A stretch of 64,000 nt of DNA, taken from Ramlibacter sp. Lineage in GTDB: Bacteria > Pseudomonadota > Gammaproteobacteria > Burkholderiales > Burkholderiaceae_C. Of the stretch, positions 17,973 to 25,842 are shown piece after piece. The translations under genes were made by a program, and so were the position numbers. Within the stretch, counting starts at the first letter, position 1; every line of letters starts with the position of its first letter. The notes under the pieces are model-generated. The model had not been told where the DNA came from. It did no database searches and was given only the letters and a program-made list of their open reading frames with translations. The stretch covers positions 2,604,001-2,668,000 of the forward strand of contig JAHBZM010000001.1 in the NCBI GenBank assembly GCA_019635435.1, read 5' to 3'.

Positions 17973-20900
17973 GTGACCCTGCACATCACCCAGTTCGACG
18001 GCGGCAACGCCCTCAGCGATTTCCGCGTCCAGCAACTCCTGCCGCGCCTGCAAACCATCCACGACAGGATCACCGGCATCGCCGCCCGTTTTGTCCACCT
18101 GGTGGCGTCGGATGCGCCGGCCAACGGGGCCGACCGCGAGCGGCTCGCCGCGCTGCTGACCTATGGCGACCCCTACGCCGGCCCCACCGAGGGCCCCGTG
18201 CTGTTGGTCACGCCCCGGTTCGGCACGGTGTCGCCCTGGGCCAGCAAGGCCACCGATATCGCCCACAACTGTGGCCTGGCGCTGCGCCGCGTGGAGCGCA
18301 TCACCGAATACCGGCTCACGCTCAAAAGCGGCCTGCTGGGCGGCCAGCCCACGCTCAGCGACGCGCAACGCGCCGACGTGGCGGCGCTGCTGCACGACCG
18401 CATGACCGAAAGCGTGATGTTCGAGCGGGCCCAGGCGCTGGGCCTGTTCACCGAACTGCAGCCCGCGCCCATGGAGCAGGTGGACCTGCTGGGCGGCGGC
18501 CGCGCGGCGCTGGAGGCCGCCAACAGCCGTTTCGGCCTGGCGCTGGCCGACGACGAAATGGATTACCTGGTCACCGCCTTCACGGGGCTGGCGCGCAACC
18601 CCACCGATGTGGAACTGATGATGTTCGCCCAGGCCAACAGCGAGCACTGCCGCCACAAGATATTCAACGCCTCGTTCACCATCGACGGCGTGGCGCAGGA
18701 CAAGAGCATGTTCGGCATGATCCGCCACACCCACCAGACCAGCCCGCAGCACACCGTGGTGGCCTATTCGGACAACGCCTCGGTCATGGAAGGCAGCTCC
18801 ATCGAACGTTTCATGGCCAAAAGTGCCGGGAGTCCAGGCAGGGCGGCCACTATGCGCTATGAAAAGCATAGCGAACTGGCCCATGTGCTGATGAAGGTGG
18901 AAACCCACAACCACCCCACGGCCATCAGCCCGTTCCCGGGCGCCAGCACCGGCGCGGGCGGCGAGATCCGCGACGAAGGCGCCACCGGCCGCGGCTCGCG
19001 GCCCAAGGCCGGCCTGACGGGCTTCACCGTGTCCCGGCTCTGGCCAACGGCCGGCACCGATGACTTTGGCAAGCCCGCGCACATTGCCAGCCCGCTGCAG
19101 ATCATGACCGAGGGCCCCCTGGGCGGCGCCGCCTTCAACAACGAGTTTGGCCGGCCCAACCTGCTGGGCTACTTCCGCGAGTACGAGCAGACCGTGACCA
19201 GCGACGCCGACAGCATCCGCCGCGGTTACCACAAGCCCATCATGATCGCGGGCGGGGTGGGGCAGATCGACGCCCGGCTTACGAAAAAGATCGAATTCCC
19301 GGCCGGCTCGCTGCTGATCCAGCTGGGCGGGCCCGGCATGCGCATCGGCATGGGCGGCAGCGCCGCCAGTTCCATGGCCACTGGCGCCAACGCCGCCGAG
19401 CTCGACTTTGACTCGGTGCAGCGCGGCAACCCCGAGATCGAGCGCCGCGCGCAGGAGGTCATCAACCACTGCTGGGCCCTGGCCGAGGCCAACCCCATCC
19501 TGGCCATCCACGATGTGGGCGCGGGCGGCCTGAGCAACGCCTTCCCCGAACTCACCAACGACGCGGGCCGCGGCGCGCGTTTTGACCTGGATGCCGTGCC
19601 GCTCGAAGAAAGCGGCCTCGCCCCCAAGGAAATCTGGTGCAACGAGAGCCAGGAACGCTATGTGATGGCGATCGCCCCCGAATCGCTGGACCTGTTCCGC
19701 AGCTTCTGCGAGCGCGAGCGCTGCCCGTTTGCCGTGGTGGGCGTGGCCACCGAAGAGCGCCAGCTGGTGGTGAGCACCGCCGTGGACATGCCCATGAACG
19801 TGCTGCTGGGCAAGCCGCCCAAGATGCACCGCGACGTCAAGACCGTGGCCCGCCAGCTGCCGCCCGTGGACCTCACCGGGGTCGAGCTGCAGAAGGCCGT
19901 GATCGACGTGCTGGCCCACCCCACGGTGGCCTCCAAACGCTTCCTCATCACCATTGGCGACCGCACGGTGGGGGGGCTGAGCCACCGCGACCAGATGGTT
20001 GGCCCCTGGCAGGTGCCCGTGGCCGACTGCGCCGTGACCCTGGCCGACTACAGCGGCTTTGCCGGCGAGGCCATGAGCATGGGCGAGCGCACGCCGCTGG
20101 CCAGCGTCAACGCGCCGGCGTCGGGGCGCATGGCGGTGGCCGAGGCCATCACCAACCTGCTGGCCGCGCCCATCGAGCTGCCGCGCGTCAAGCTGTCGGC
20201 CAACTGGATGGCCGCCTGCGGCGAGCCTGGCGAGGACGCCGCGCTGTACGAAACCGTGCGGGCCGTGGGCATGGAGCTGTGCCCGGCGCTGGGCGTGAGC
20301 ATCCCCGTGGGCAAGGACAGCCTGTCGATGCGCACCCAGTGGACCGAGGGCAACGAGAAGAAAAAAGTCACTTCGCCCGTCAGCCTGATCGTGAGCGCCT
20401 TTGCCACGCTGGCCGATGTGCGCGGAACGCTCACGCCCCAGCTGGACGCGACCGAGCCCGACAGCACCCTGGTGCTGGTCGATCTGGGCCGGGGCCGCCA
20501 CCGCATGGCTGGCAGCATCCTGGCGCAGACGCTGGGGCAAACCGGCCACGAGGTACCCGACCTGGACCACCCGCAGGACCTGGTGAATCTGGTCAACGCA
20601 GTCAACGCGCTGCGCGCCCGGGGCCAGGTGCTGGCCTACCACGACCGCAGCGATGGCGGCCTGCTGGCCACGGTCTGTGAAATGGCTTTTGCGGGCCAGG
20701 TGGGCGTGGCGCTGAACATCGACATGCTGCTGGTGGAGGGCGATGGCATCTCCGACAGCCGCATGGACACCGGCGACGCCAAGAACTGGGCCGGCCAGGT
20801 CAGCGCGCGGCGCGAGGAACTCACGCTCAGGGCCCTGTTCAGCGAAGAGCTGGGCGTGGTGCTGCAGGTGCGCACCGCCGAGCGCGATGCCGTGATGCAG

Positions 20901-21974
20901 ACCCTGCGCGAGCACGGCCTGAGCGCCTTCAGCCACTTCATTGGCAAGACCCGGCCCGCGTCATCGTCCATCGAGGCCGGCAAGGGCCAGATCCAGGTCT
21001 GGCGCGACACCAAGGCCGTGTTCAGCGCCGCCCTGGCCGACCTGCACCAGGTCTGGGACAGCGTGAGCTGGAAGATCTGCCAGCAGCGCGACAACCCGGC
21101 CTGTGCCGATGCCGAGCACGCCGCGGCCGGCGACCCGGCCGACCCAGGCCTGCACGTGCACCTGACGTTCGACCCCGCCAACAACCCCGCGGCCCCTTAC
21201 CTGAACCTGGCCCTGCCCAAAGTGGCGATCCTGCGCGAGCAGGGGGTCAACTCGCATGTGGAGATGGCCTACACCTTCACCGAGGCCGGCTTTGACGCCC
21301 ATGACGTCCACATGACCGACCTGCAGACGGGCCGGGCCAGGCTCCAGGACTTCAAGGGGGTGGTGGCTTGTGGCGGCTTCAGCTATGGCGACACGCTGGG
21401 CGCCGGCATCGGCTGGGCCCGCAGCATCACCTTCAACCCGGTGCTGGCCGACCAGTTCAAGGCTTTTTTTGGCCGGGCCGATACCTTCGGCCTGGGCGTG
21501 TGCAACGGCTGCCAGATGTTTGCCGAGCTGGCCGACATCATCCCCGGCGCGCAGGACTGGCCCCGCTTCACCACCAACCGCAGCGAGCGCTTTGAGGCCC
21601 GGCTGAGCCTGGTGGAGGTATTGCCGTCGCCCAGCCTGTTCTTCGAAGGCATGGCCGGCAGCCGCCTGCCCATTGCCGTGGCACACGGTGAGGGCTATGC
21701 CAACTTTGCCTACCGCGGGAACGCCGAAAAGGCGCTGGCTGCCATGCGCTACGTGAACCACCAGGGCCAGCCCACCGAGGCCTACCCCGCCAACCCCAAC
21801 GGCAGCCCGGGCGGCCTGACGGCCGTGACCACCGCCGACGGCCGCTTCACCGCCCTCATGCCCCATCCCGAGCGGGTGTTCCGCAATGTGCAGATGAGCT
21901 GGACCGACGGTGACCGCAGCGATCTGAGCCCGTGGATGCGGATCTGGCGCAACGCGAGAAAATGGGTGGGCTAA
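17973..21974 (+). CDS. purL: Phosphoribosylformylglycinamidine synthase
   Basis: The 1333-aa single-chain enzyme catalyses step four of purine synthesis, converting FGAR to FGAM with glutamine. The synthase motifs include MKVETHNHPTAISPFPGA, GGEIRDEGATGRG and ANPILAIHDVGAGGLSNAFP; the C-terminal glutaminase domain has VACGGFSYGDTLGAG and VCNGCQM with nucleophile Cys1177. The GTG start at 17973 follows the divergent map promoter region. The segment at 18826-18873 encodes residues that differ from the usual family sequence and matches a repeat in the SelO gene (see repeats). Size matches the large proteobacterial form. Confidence 0.95.
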   Translation: MTLHITQFDGGNALSDFRVQQLLPRLQTIHDRITGIAARFVHLVASDAPANGADRERLAALLTYGDPYAGPTEGPVLLVTPRFGTVSPWASKATDIAHNCGLALRRVERITEYRLTLKSGLLGGQPTLSDAQRADVAALLHDRMTESVMFERAQALGLFTELQPAPMEQVDLLGGGRAALEAANSRFGLALADDEMDYLVTAFTGLARNPTDVELMMFAQANSEHCRHKIFNASFTIDGVAQDKSMFGMIRHTHQTSPQHTVVAYSDNASVMEGSSIERFMAKSAGSPGRAATMRYEKHSELAHVLMKVETHNHPTAISPFPGASTGAGGEIRDEGATGRGSRPKAGLTGFTVSRLWPTAGTDDFGKPAHIASPLQIMTEGPLGGAAFNNEFGRPNLLGYFREYEQTVTSDADSIRRGYHKPIMIAGGVGQIDARLTKKIEFPAGSLLIQLGGPGMRIGMGGSAASSMATGANAAELDFDSVQRGNPEIERRAQEVINHCWALAEANPILAIHDVGAGGLSNAFPELTNDAGRGARFDLDAVPLEESGLAPKEIWCNESQERYVMAIAPESLDLFRSFCERERCPFAVVGVATEERQLVVSTAVDMPMNVLLGKPPKMHRDVKTVARQLPPVDLTGVELQKAVIDVLAHPTVASKRFLITIGDRTVGGLSHRDQMVGPWQVPVADCAVTLADYSGFAGEAMSMGERTPLASVNAPASGRMAVAEAITNLLAAPIELPRVKLSANWMAACGEPGEDAALYETVRAVGMELCPALGVSIPVGKDSLSMRTQWTEGNEKKKVTSPVSLIVSAFATLADVRGTLTPQLDATEPDSTLVLVDLGRGRHRMAGSILAQTLGQTGHEVPDLDHPQDLVNLVNAVNALRARGQVLAYHDRSDGGLLATVCEMAFAGQVGVALNIDMLLVEGDGISDSRMDTGDAKNWAGQVSARREELTLRALFSEELGVVLQVRTAERDAVMQTLREHGLSAFSHFIGKTRPASSSIEAGKGQIQVWRDTKAVFSAALADLHQVWDSVSWKICQQRDNPACADAEHAAAGDPADPGLHVHLTFDPANNPAAPYLNLALPKVAILREQGVNSHVEMAYTFTEAGFDAHDVHMTDLQTGRARLQDFKGVVACGGFSYGDTLGAGIGWARSITFNPVLADQFKAFFGRADTFGLGVCNGCQMFAELADIIPGAQDWPRFTTNRSERFEARLSLVEVLPSPSLFFEGMAGSRLPIAVAHGEGYANFAYRGNAEKALAAMRYVNHQGQPTEAYPANPNGSPGGLTAVTTADGRFTALMPHPERVFRNVQMSWTDGDRSDLSPWMRIWRNARKWVG
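18826..18873 (+). repeat. Short interspersed palindromic element inside purL (copy A)
   Basis: CCGGGAGTCCAGGC at 18826-18839 is followed by a G/C block and the perfect hairpin CGCTATG-aaaag-CATAGCG at 18855-18873. A closely similar segment lies inside the SelO gene at 30828-30876; about 36 of 49 positions agree in an ungapped hand alignment. It stays in frame in purL. Confidence 0.5.
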
Positions 21975-21999
21975 ATGGGTGGAATAAGGAGGCGTTGCG

Positions 22000-22578
22000 A
22001 TGGATATCGAACTCACGTCCAAGAAGTACAAGAGTTTTCTTACGGCGTTCCGTCAGGCCGACCGCGACAACGCGGCCACGCGGGCCGAGACCGAAGTGGT
22101 CTACACCGAGGGCTTCAACACCTACCGGTATTTTTTTGAAGCGCCCAATTTCAAGCTGGTGGCTTACAACATCGGCGCCGGCCGGGTCAATCTGACCAAC
22201 TACAACCATGTGGACAACATGGCAACGGTCAACAAGGGGGCGCTGGCCACGGCGCTGAAAGCCGGCGGTGGCACCGGCACCCTGATGACGCAGAGCCTGA
22301 GCACCGTGGTGGCGCTGGTCTCGGAGGCCGCGCGCTCCAAGGTCGTCGAGCAGGCCATGATCAAGGCCATCATGGGGACCGCCATCAACCTGAACAACTA
22401 CGAAATGCTGTTCAAGGGCTACAACCAGCCGGCCCGGTATGCCGGCTACCTGACCCTTGCCGGTGCCTATACCAGCTACTGGAAGCCGCTGGAAAAAGAG
22501 GACTACCGCCGCTTCTACATGTCGTCCGAATACACCGGCGACTTCGAAAAGATGTGCAAGGACCTCAACGCGCTGTAG
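22000..22578 (+). CDS. Ribosome-inactivating-protein-like (rRNA N-glycosylase signature) protein
   Basis: The 192-aa protein carries LSTVVALVSEAARSKVVEQA, with Glu109 and Arg112 placed as in the RIP catalytic motif (ricin MISEAARFQYIEGEM). Other RIP-like features follow in order: an N-terminal YKSFLTAFRQ helix resembling YTNFIRAVRG, Tyr56 in LVAYNIGAG (compare VVGYRAG), Tyr68 in TNYNHVD (compare GNYDRLE) and a post-catalytic LNNYEMLFKGYNQ segment. The protein is shorter than plant RIP chains and has no signal peptide. RIPs depurinate the sarcin-ricin loop of large rRNA. A very strong AAGGAGG precedes ATG 22000. It lies 25 nt after purL and is followed by an M48 peptidase and RebB-like genes. 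The assignment rests on motif order by eye, so it is a hypothesis. Confidence 0.5.
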   Translation: MDIELTSKKYKSFLTAFRQADRDNAATRAETEVVYTEGFNTYRYFFEAPNFKLVAYNIGAGRVNLTNYNHVDNMATVNKGALATALKAGGGTGTLMTQSLSTVVALVSEAARSKVVEQAMIKAIMGTAINLNNYEMLFKGYNQPARYAGYLTLAGAYTSYWKPLEKEDYRRFYMSSEYTGDFEKMCKDLNAL

Positions 22579-22653
22579 GGCGAGGCATCTGCAAAGCGGG
22601 GCTTCCCCATCCGGGCCAACAGGTCTACGATGTGCCACAGGAGGTCGTGGCCC

Positions 22654-23460
22654 ATGAAGACACTGCCGGCTTGCTGGATGCGGATGACGCTGGCGTGCAT
22701 CGCCGGCCTGGCCGCGGCAAGCGCGGCGGCCGCTGACCGCTGGGCCCAGCTGGCCTACGAGCCCGTGGCGCTGGCCTGGACCGCTCACGAAGTCGAAAGT
22801 GCCACGGCCGGCAACTTTGAAGCCATCGTGCGGCGCGCCAGGGGCGAGGGCCAGTATGGCTGCGAGAAAAGCTGCGAACGGGTGCGCCGCGTGTTCGAAC
22901 GGCTGGTCCCGCTGGCGCGCGCGCAGACTGCGCGGGCCCGGCACCTGCCCTGGACCCTGACCGTGGTGCGCACCCAGGGCGTGGAGGCGCTGGCCCTGCC
23001 CGGCGGGCAGGTGATGATTTCAGAAGCCTTCATCCATGAACACAAGATGCCCGACGCCCAGCTGGCCTTTGTGCTGGCGCATGAGATGGCCCACAGCATT
23101 CTTGAACACGAACGCCAGACCCTGCACTTTGCCCGCATGCTGCTGCGACAGGATGTGCCGCGCAGCGTGGCCGACATGTACGTGGAGATTGGCTACAACT
23201 TCGCACTGCTCTCGTCGCTCGAACCGGTGATGCAGCAGGGCGAGCTGGAGGCGGACGAGCTGGGCCTGCTGCTGGCCAGCGCGGCCGGCTATGCCCCGCG
23301 AGAACAGCTCGGCTTCATGGCGCAGCAGGCCGCGCTGGGCAAGTCGCCCAACCCGCTGGTGCGCACGCACCCGGCGGCCCGCGAACGCCTGGTCCAGCTG
23401 CGCGCACGGCTGCCGCTGGCGCAGCGGCTGTACACGGCGCAGCAGGTCCGCCGTCGGTGA
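22654..23460 (+). CDS. M48-family metallopeptidase, exported
   Basis: The 268-aa product has an N-terminal signal (MTLACIAGLAAASAAAADRW after a basic start), the zinc motif AHEMAHSILEHE and the downstream ELEADELG helix that supplies the third ligand in M48 peptidases (Oma1/BepA/LoiP group). It should act in the periplasm, perhaps in envelope quality control. ATG 22654 was chosen because AGGAGG lies about nine bases before it. A CEKSCERV motif near residue 70 could form a disulfide. It sits 75 nt downstream of the RIP-like gene in the same direction, so co-transcription is possible. Confidence 0.85.
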   Translation: MKTLPACWMRMTLACIAGLAAASAAAADRWAQLAYEPVALAWTAHEVESATAGNFEAIVRRARGEGQYGCEKSCERVRRVFERLVPLARAQTARARHLPWTLTVVRTQGVEALALPGGQVMISEAFIHEHKMPDAQLAFVLAHEMAHSILEHERQTLHFARMLLRQDVPRSVADMYVEIGYNFALLSSLEPVMQQGELEADELGLLLASAAGYAPREQLGFMAQQAALGKSPNPLVRTHPAARERLVQLRARLPLAQRLYTAQQVRRR

Positions 23461-23550
23461 ATTCCGCACAACAATAGCGCTCGGCGCCAGAACGGGGCGC
23501 CCCTAGAATGTCCAGCGCCGCCAGCGCGTGTCTGGCATCAAAGGGGCACC

Positions 23551-23940
23551 ATGTCAGACGCACTTCCAGCCGACGTTGTTCAGTCCATTGCCATTTCCAA
23601 CGCCAAATCGATCGGCGAACAGCCGGCCATCCTGGCCAACATGGCGCTGGCCAACCAGATTCTGAACAACAACCTGCAGCAGCAGATGATGATCTCGCAG
23701 CAACAGGCCATGAACCAGTTGCTTATGGCGACCGTGGCCAAGGCGGTCAGCCTGATCCTGTCGGTCGACAGCGGGCCTGGCTCGCCGGCCAGCAACGCCA
23801 AGCTGGCGCTTGAACTGGTGGAGTCCATGAAGCAGCAGTTCCAGGGCATGCAGGCCACCATGCAACAAGCCACGCAGGCCAATCTCGAGATGACCGCCAA
23901 GGCCGCCGAACAGCTGAAGGCAGCGCAAAACCAGAACTGA
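23551..23940 (+). CDS. RebB-like (R-body/'killing trait' family) protein 1
   Basis: The 129-aa product follows the RebB family plan: an N-terminal Val-rich start, SNAKSIGEQPAILANMALAN, an Asn/Gln-rich NNNLQQQMMISQQQAMNQL helix and VAKAVSLILSVD. This resembles the xNxKVLGxAPAMxxGN and QQQ-x-N elements of RebB, a component of the R-bodies of Caedibacter and relatives. The tail from about residue 80 is a Met/Gln/Ala-rich helix. No signal or membrane segment is present. The next gene is a shorter paralogue. RebB-family proteins often occur as multiple adjacent copies; function here, in ribbon inclusions or otherwise, is not known. Confidence 0.55.
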   Translation: MSDALPADVVQSIAISNAKSIGEQPAILANMALANQILNNNLQQQMMISQQQAMNQLLMATVAKAVSLILSVDSGPGSPASNAKLALELVESMKQQFQGMQATMQQATQANLEMTAKAAEQLKAAQNQN

Positions 23941-23977
23941 CCCATCCGCACCGCCCCACCCGCAAAGGAGATTCACC

Positions 23978-24289
23978 ATGCCCGACAGCAACGCAACCGA
24001 AAGCCAGAACCCCATCGCGGAGCAGCCCGCCATGCTGGCCAACCTGGCCTTTGCCAATCTCGTGGCCAACACCAACCTCGCCCAGCAGAATGCCGTGGCC
24101 AACCAGCAGGCCATGAACGAGCTGGGGATCTCGGTGGTGGCCAAGGGCGTGACGGTGCTGTCCCAGCTCAGCCCGCTCGAAGCGCGCTCGGCCGTGGACG
24201 TCCTGAGCAACAACGAGCTGGCCCAAACCCTGGCGGACCTCAAGGCCACCGTCCAGGCCTTCAGTGACAAGGGCAAGCAGGCCAGTTGA
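23978..24289 (+). CDS. RebB-like protein 2
   Basis: The 103-aa protein shares with its neighbour the core EQPAMLANLAFANLVANTNL followed by AVANQQAMNEL and VVAKGVTVL, so the two are paralogues. The C-terminal part (LSNNELAQTLADLKATVQ) is a predicted helix. An AAGGAG site lies before ATG 23978, 37 nt after the first copy, so they are almost certainly co-transcribed. The gene is convergent with the metallo-beta-lactamase-fold gene. The RebB assignment is by eye. Confidence 0.5.
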   Translation: MPDSNATESQNPIAEQPAMLANLAFANLVANTNLAQQNAVANQQAMNELGISVVAKGVTVLSQLSPLEARSAVDVLSNNELAQTLADLKATVQAFSDKGKQAS

Positions 24290-24313
24290 TGGAGGCGTGA
24301 GCCAGCCCCACGC

Positions 24314-25228
24314 TCACTCCACCCATTTCGGAAAATACCCCAGCGCGTCCTGCACCGCGCCATCGTGCGCGGGCACGACCACCAGGGCCGGGTCACGGGC
24401 CATGGCGGCGCGGATCCTGTCGATCACTTGCTGGGTCCGGGCCACATCGTCGTCCACGATCTGGCGCGCGGGCCAGAACTTGGGGCGCCCCTCCTTGAGC
24501 GCCTGGGCACTCCACACCGCATCGCCCACGAAGAAATAGCGCGCCCCTGAACTCACGCGCACAAAGAGGCCCACGGAGCCGGGCGTGTGACCCTGCAGCG
24601 GCACCAGCACCACGCGGTCATCGCCATACAGGTCAAGGCTGCTTTCAAAGCCTTCATAGGGGACCGGCTGCAGGGTCACGGTTCGCCACTGGATAGACGG
24701 GGAGCCCACCTGCGAAGGCCAGGCGCCGCCGGGCTTGCCCTGGGACTCGCGCGCATGGACCCGCTCCTGCGGCGTCACCCACACCGCAGCGCCGGGGAAG
24801 TCCACCAGCCCGCTCGCGTGGTCCCAGTGGTCATGGCTCAGGTAGATGTCGGTCACGGGCGGAACGCCGGCCTGGGCGAGCTGCTGGCGCACGGGCAGCA
24901 CCGGGCCCTCGTATTTGAAGAAGGGCCGCATCCACAGCGGCATGTCCTGCGCATATTGCTGCGCGACCTGGCTGCCCAGACCGGTGTCGAACAGGAAGCG
25001 GCTGTCACCGTGCTGGATGAGAAAGGCCGAGAAATTGGTGACCGCCGGGTGGCCAAGGCGTCCACCGGCAAACAGCAGGGCTTCCTTCACCGGCAGCGCT
25101 GCGGTCTTGATGACCGCGAAGCGAACGGCCGGCACGGGCGGTGGGGCCGCGACAGCGGCCGATGAGGTGACGAGGAGAAGGGCAGCCAGAAGAGGAGCCC
25201 AAAGGGGAGCCAGAAGAGGGCGGAGCAT
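24314..25228 (-). CDS. Exported metallo-beta-lactamase-fold hydrolase
   Basis: The 304-aa protein has a signal peptide (LLAPLWAPLLAALLLVTSSAAVAA) and the metal motif SHDHWDHASG with His132, His134, Asp136 and His137, a later GHTPGSVGL and VPAHDGA. The order matches the MBL fold with two zinc ions, in the branch that includes lactonases and other exported hydrolases. ATG 25228 was chosen over an upstream start because the signal peptide begins there and AAGGAA precedes it. It is divergent from a MerR-type regulator, and a MerR-type promoter faces it. The substrate is not evident; N-acylhomoserine lactone or another lactone is possible. Confidence 0.8.
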   Translation of the reverse strand: MLRPLLAPLWAPLLAALLLVTSSAAVAAPPPVPAVRFAVIKTAALPVKEALLFAGGRLGHPAVTNFSAFLIQHGDSRFLFDTGLGSQVAQQYAQDMPLWMRPFFKYEGPVLPVRQQLAQAGVPPVTDIYLSHDHWDHASGLVDFPGAAVWVTPQERVHARESQGKPGGAWPSQVGSPSIQWRTVTLQPVPYEGFESSLDLYGDDRVVLVPLQGHTPGSVGLFVRVSSGARYFFVGDAVWSAQALKEGRPKFWPARQIVDDDVARTQQVIDRIRAAMARDPALVVVPAHDGAVQDALGYFPKWVE

Positions 25229-25262
25229 GGGGAAGTTCCTTGCGAAAAGCACTGAGGCCTGC

Positions 25263-25294
25263 AATCTAAACCTTGGTCCATACTCCAGGGTCAA
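25263..25294 (-). promoter_or_regulatory. MerR-type promoter/operator of the MBL-fold gene
   Basis: Read leftward, TTGACC (25289-25294) and TTAGAT (25264-25269) are separated by 19 nt, the long spacer characteristic of MerR-controlled promoters. The spacer contains the dyad ACCTTGG-N8-CCAGGGT (25270-25291). The divergent MerR gene starts 32 nt away. Confidence 0.75.
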
Positions 25295-25325
25295 GACTTT
25301 TTTTCGGCCGCGGGCCCACGCCACC

Positions 25326-25760
25326 ATGAAAATCAGCGAACTGGCAGAAACCACGGGGGTCACCGTGGACACCTTGCGCTACTACGAGAAGCAGGGCCTT
25401 CTGGATCCGCCTCAGCGGCGTGACAACGGCTACCGTGCCTATGCCGCGAGCGACGTGCAGCGCGTGCGCTTTGTGCGCGGTGCGCAGATGCTGGGCTTCT
25501 CGCTGGCGCAGATCCGCGAGGTCATTCCCGATCTGGTGCAAGGCCGCATGGGCCGCAGCGGCATCGAGCAGCGCCTGCAGTCCAAGATCGCCGAGATTGA
25601 TGCGCGCTTTGAGGAGTTGCGCCGCTTGCGGCAGGAACTGGTGAACACGCTGGCGTCGCTGACCTGCAGCCAGAGCGAACCGGTCTCAGTCTCCACCTCG
25701 ACTTACCCGCGCATGAGAACGGCAAAACCACAAAAAGTGCGGCAACGCGCAGCCAGCTAA
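25326..25760 (+). CDS. MerR-family transcriptional regulator
   Basis: The 144-aa protein begins with the classic MerR winged-helix sequence MKISELAETTGVTVDTLRYYE, then KQGLLDPPQRRDNGYRAYAA and a long dimerisation helix. A single Cys lies near the end (TCSQSE), too few for a typical metal site, so it may respond to a small molecule or to oxidation. ATG 25326 fits the family start exactly. It is divergent from the MBL-fold gene, whose promoter has the 19-bp MerR spacer, so this regulator very likely controls that gene. Confidence 0.9.
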   Translation: MKISELAETTGVTVDTLRYYEKQGLLDPPQRRDNGYRAYAASDVQRVRFVRGAQMLGFSLAQIREVIPDLVQGRMGRSGIEQRLQSKIAEIDARFEELRRLRQELVNTLASLTCSQSEPVSVSTSTYPRMRTAKPQKVRQRAAS

Positions 25761-25842
25761 CAGGCGGGGAGGGCAGTCCGGTGCATGACGTTGACAGGTA
25801 TCATTTGCGCACTTCATAAAAGACAACTCTTGGGGGGCAAGA

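Noticed and set aside
17913..20936. A 1007-codon open frame opposite purL
   Set aside because: Same antisense bias and no domain; purL motifs are intact on the other strand.
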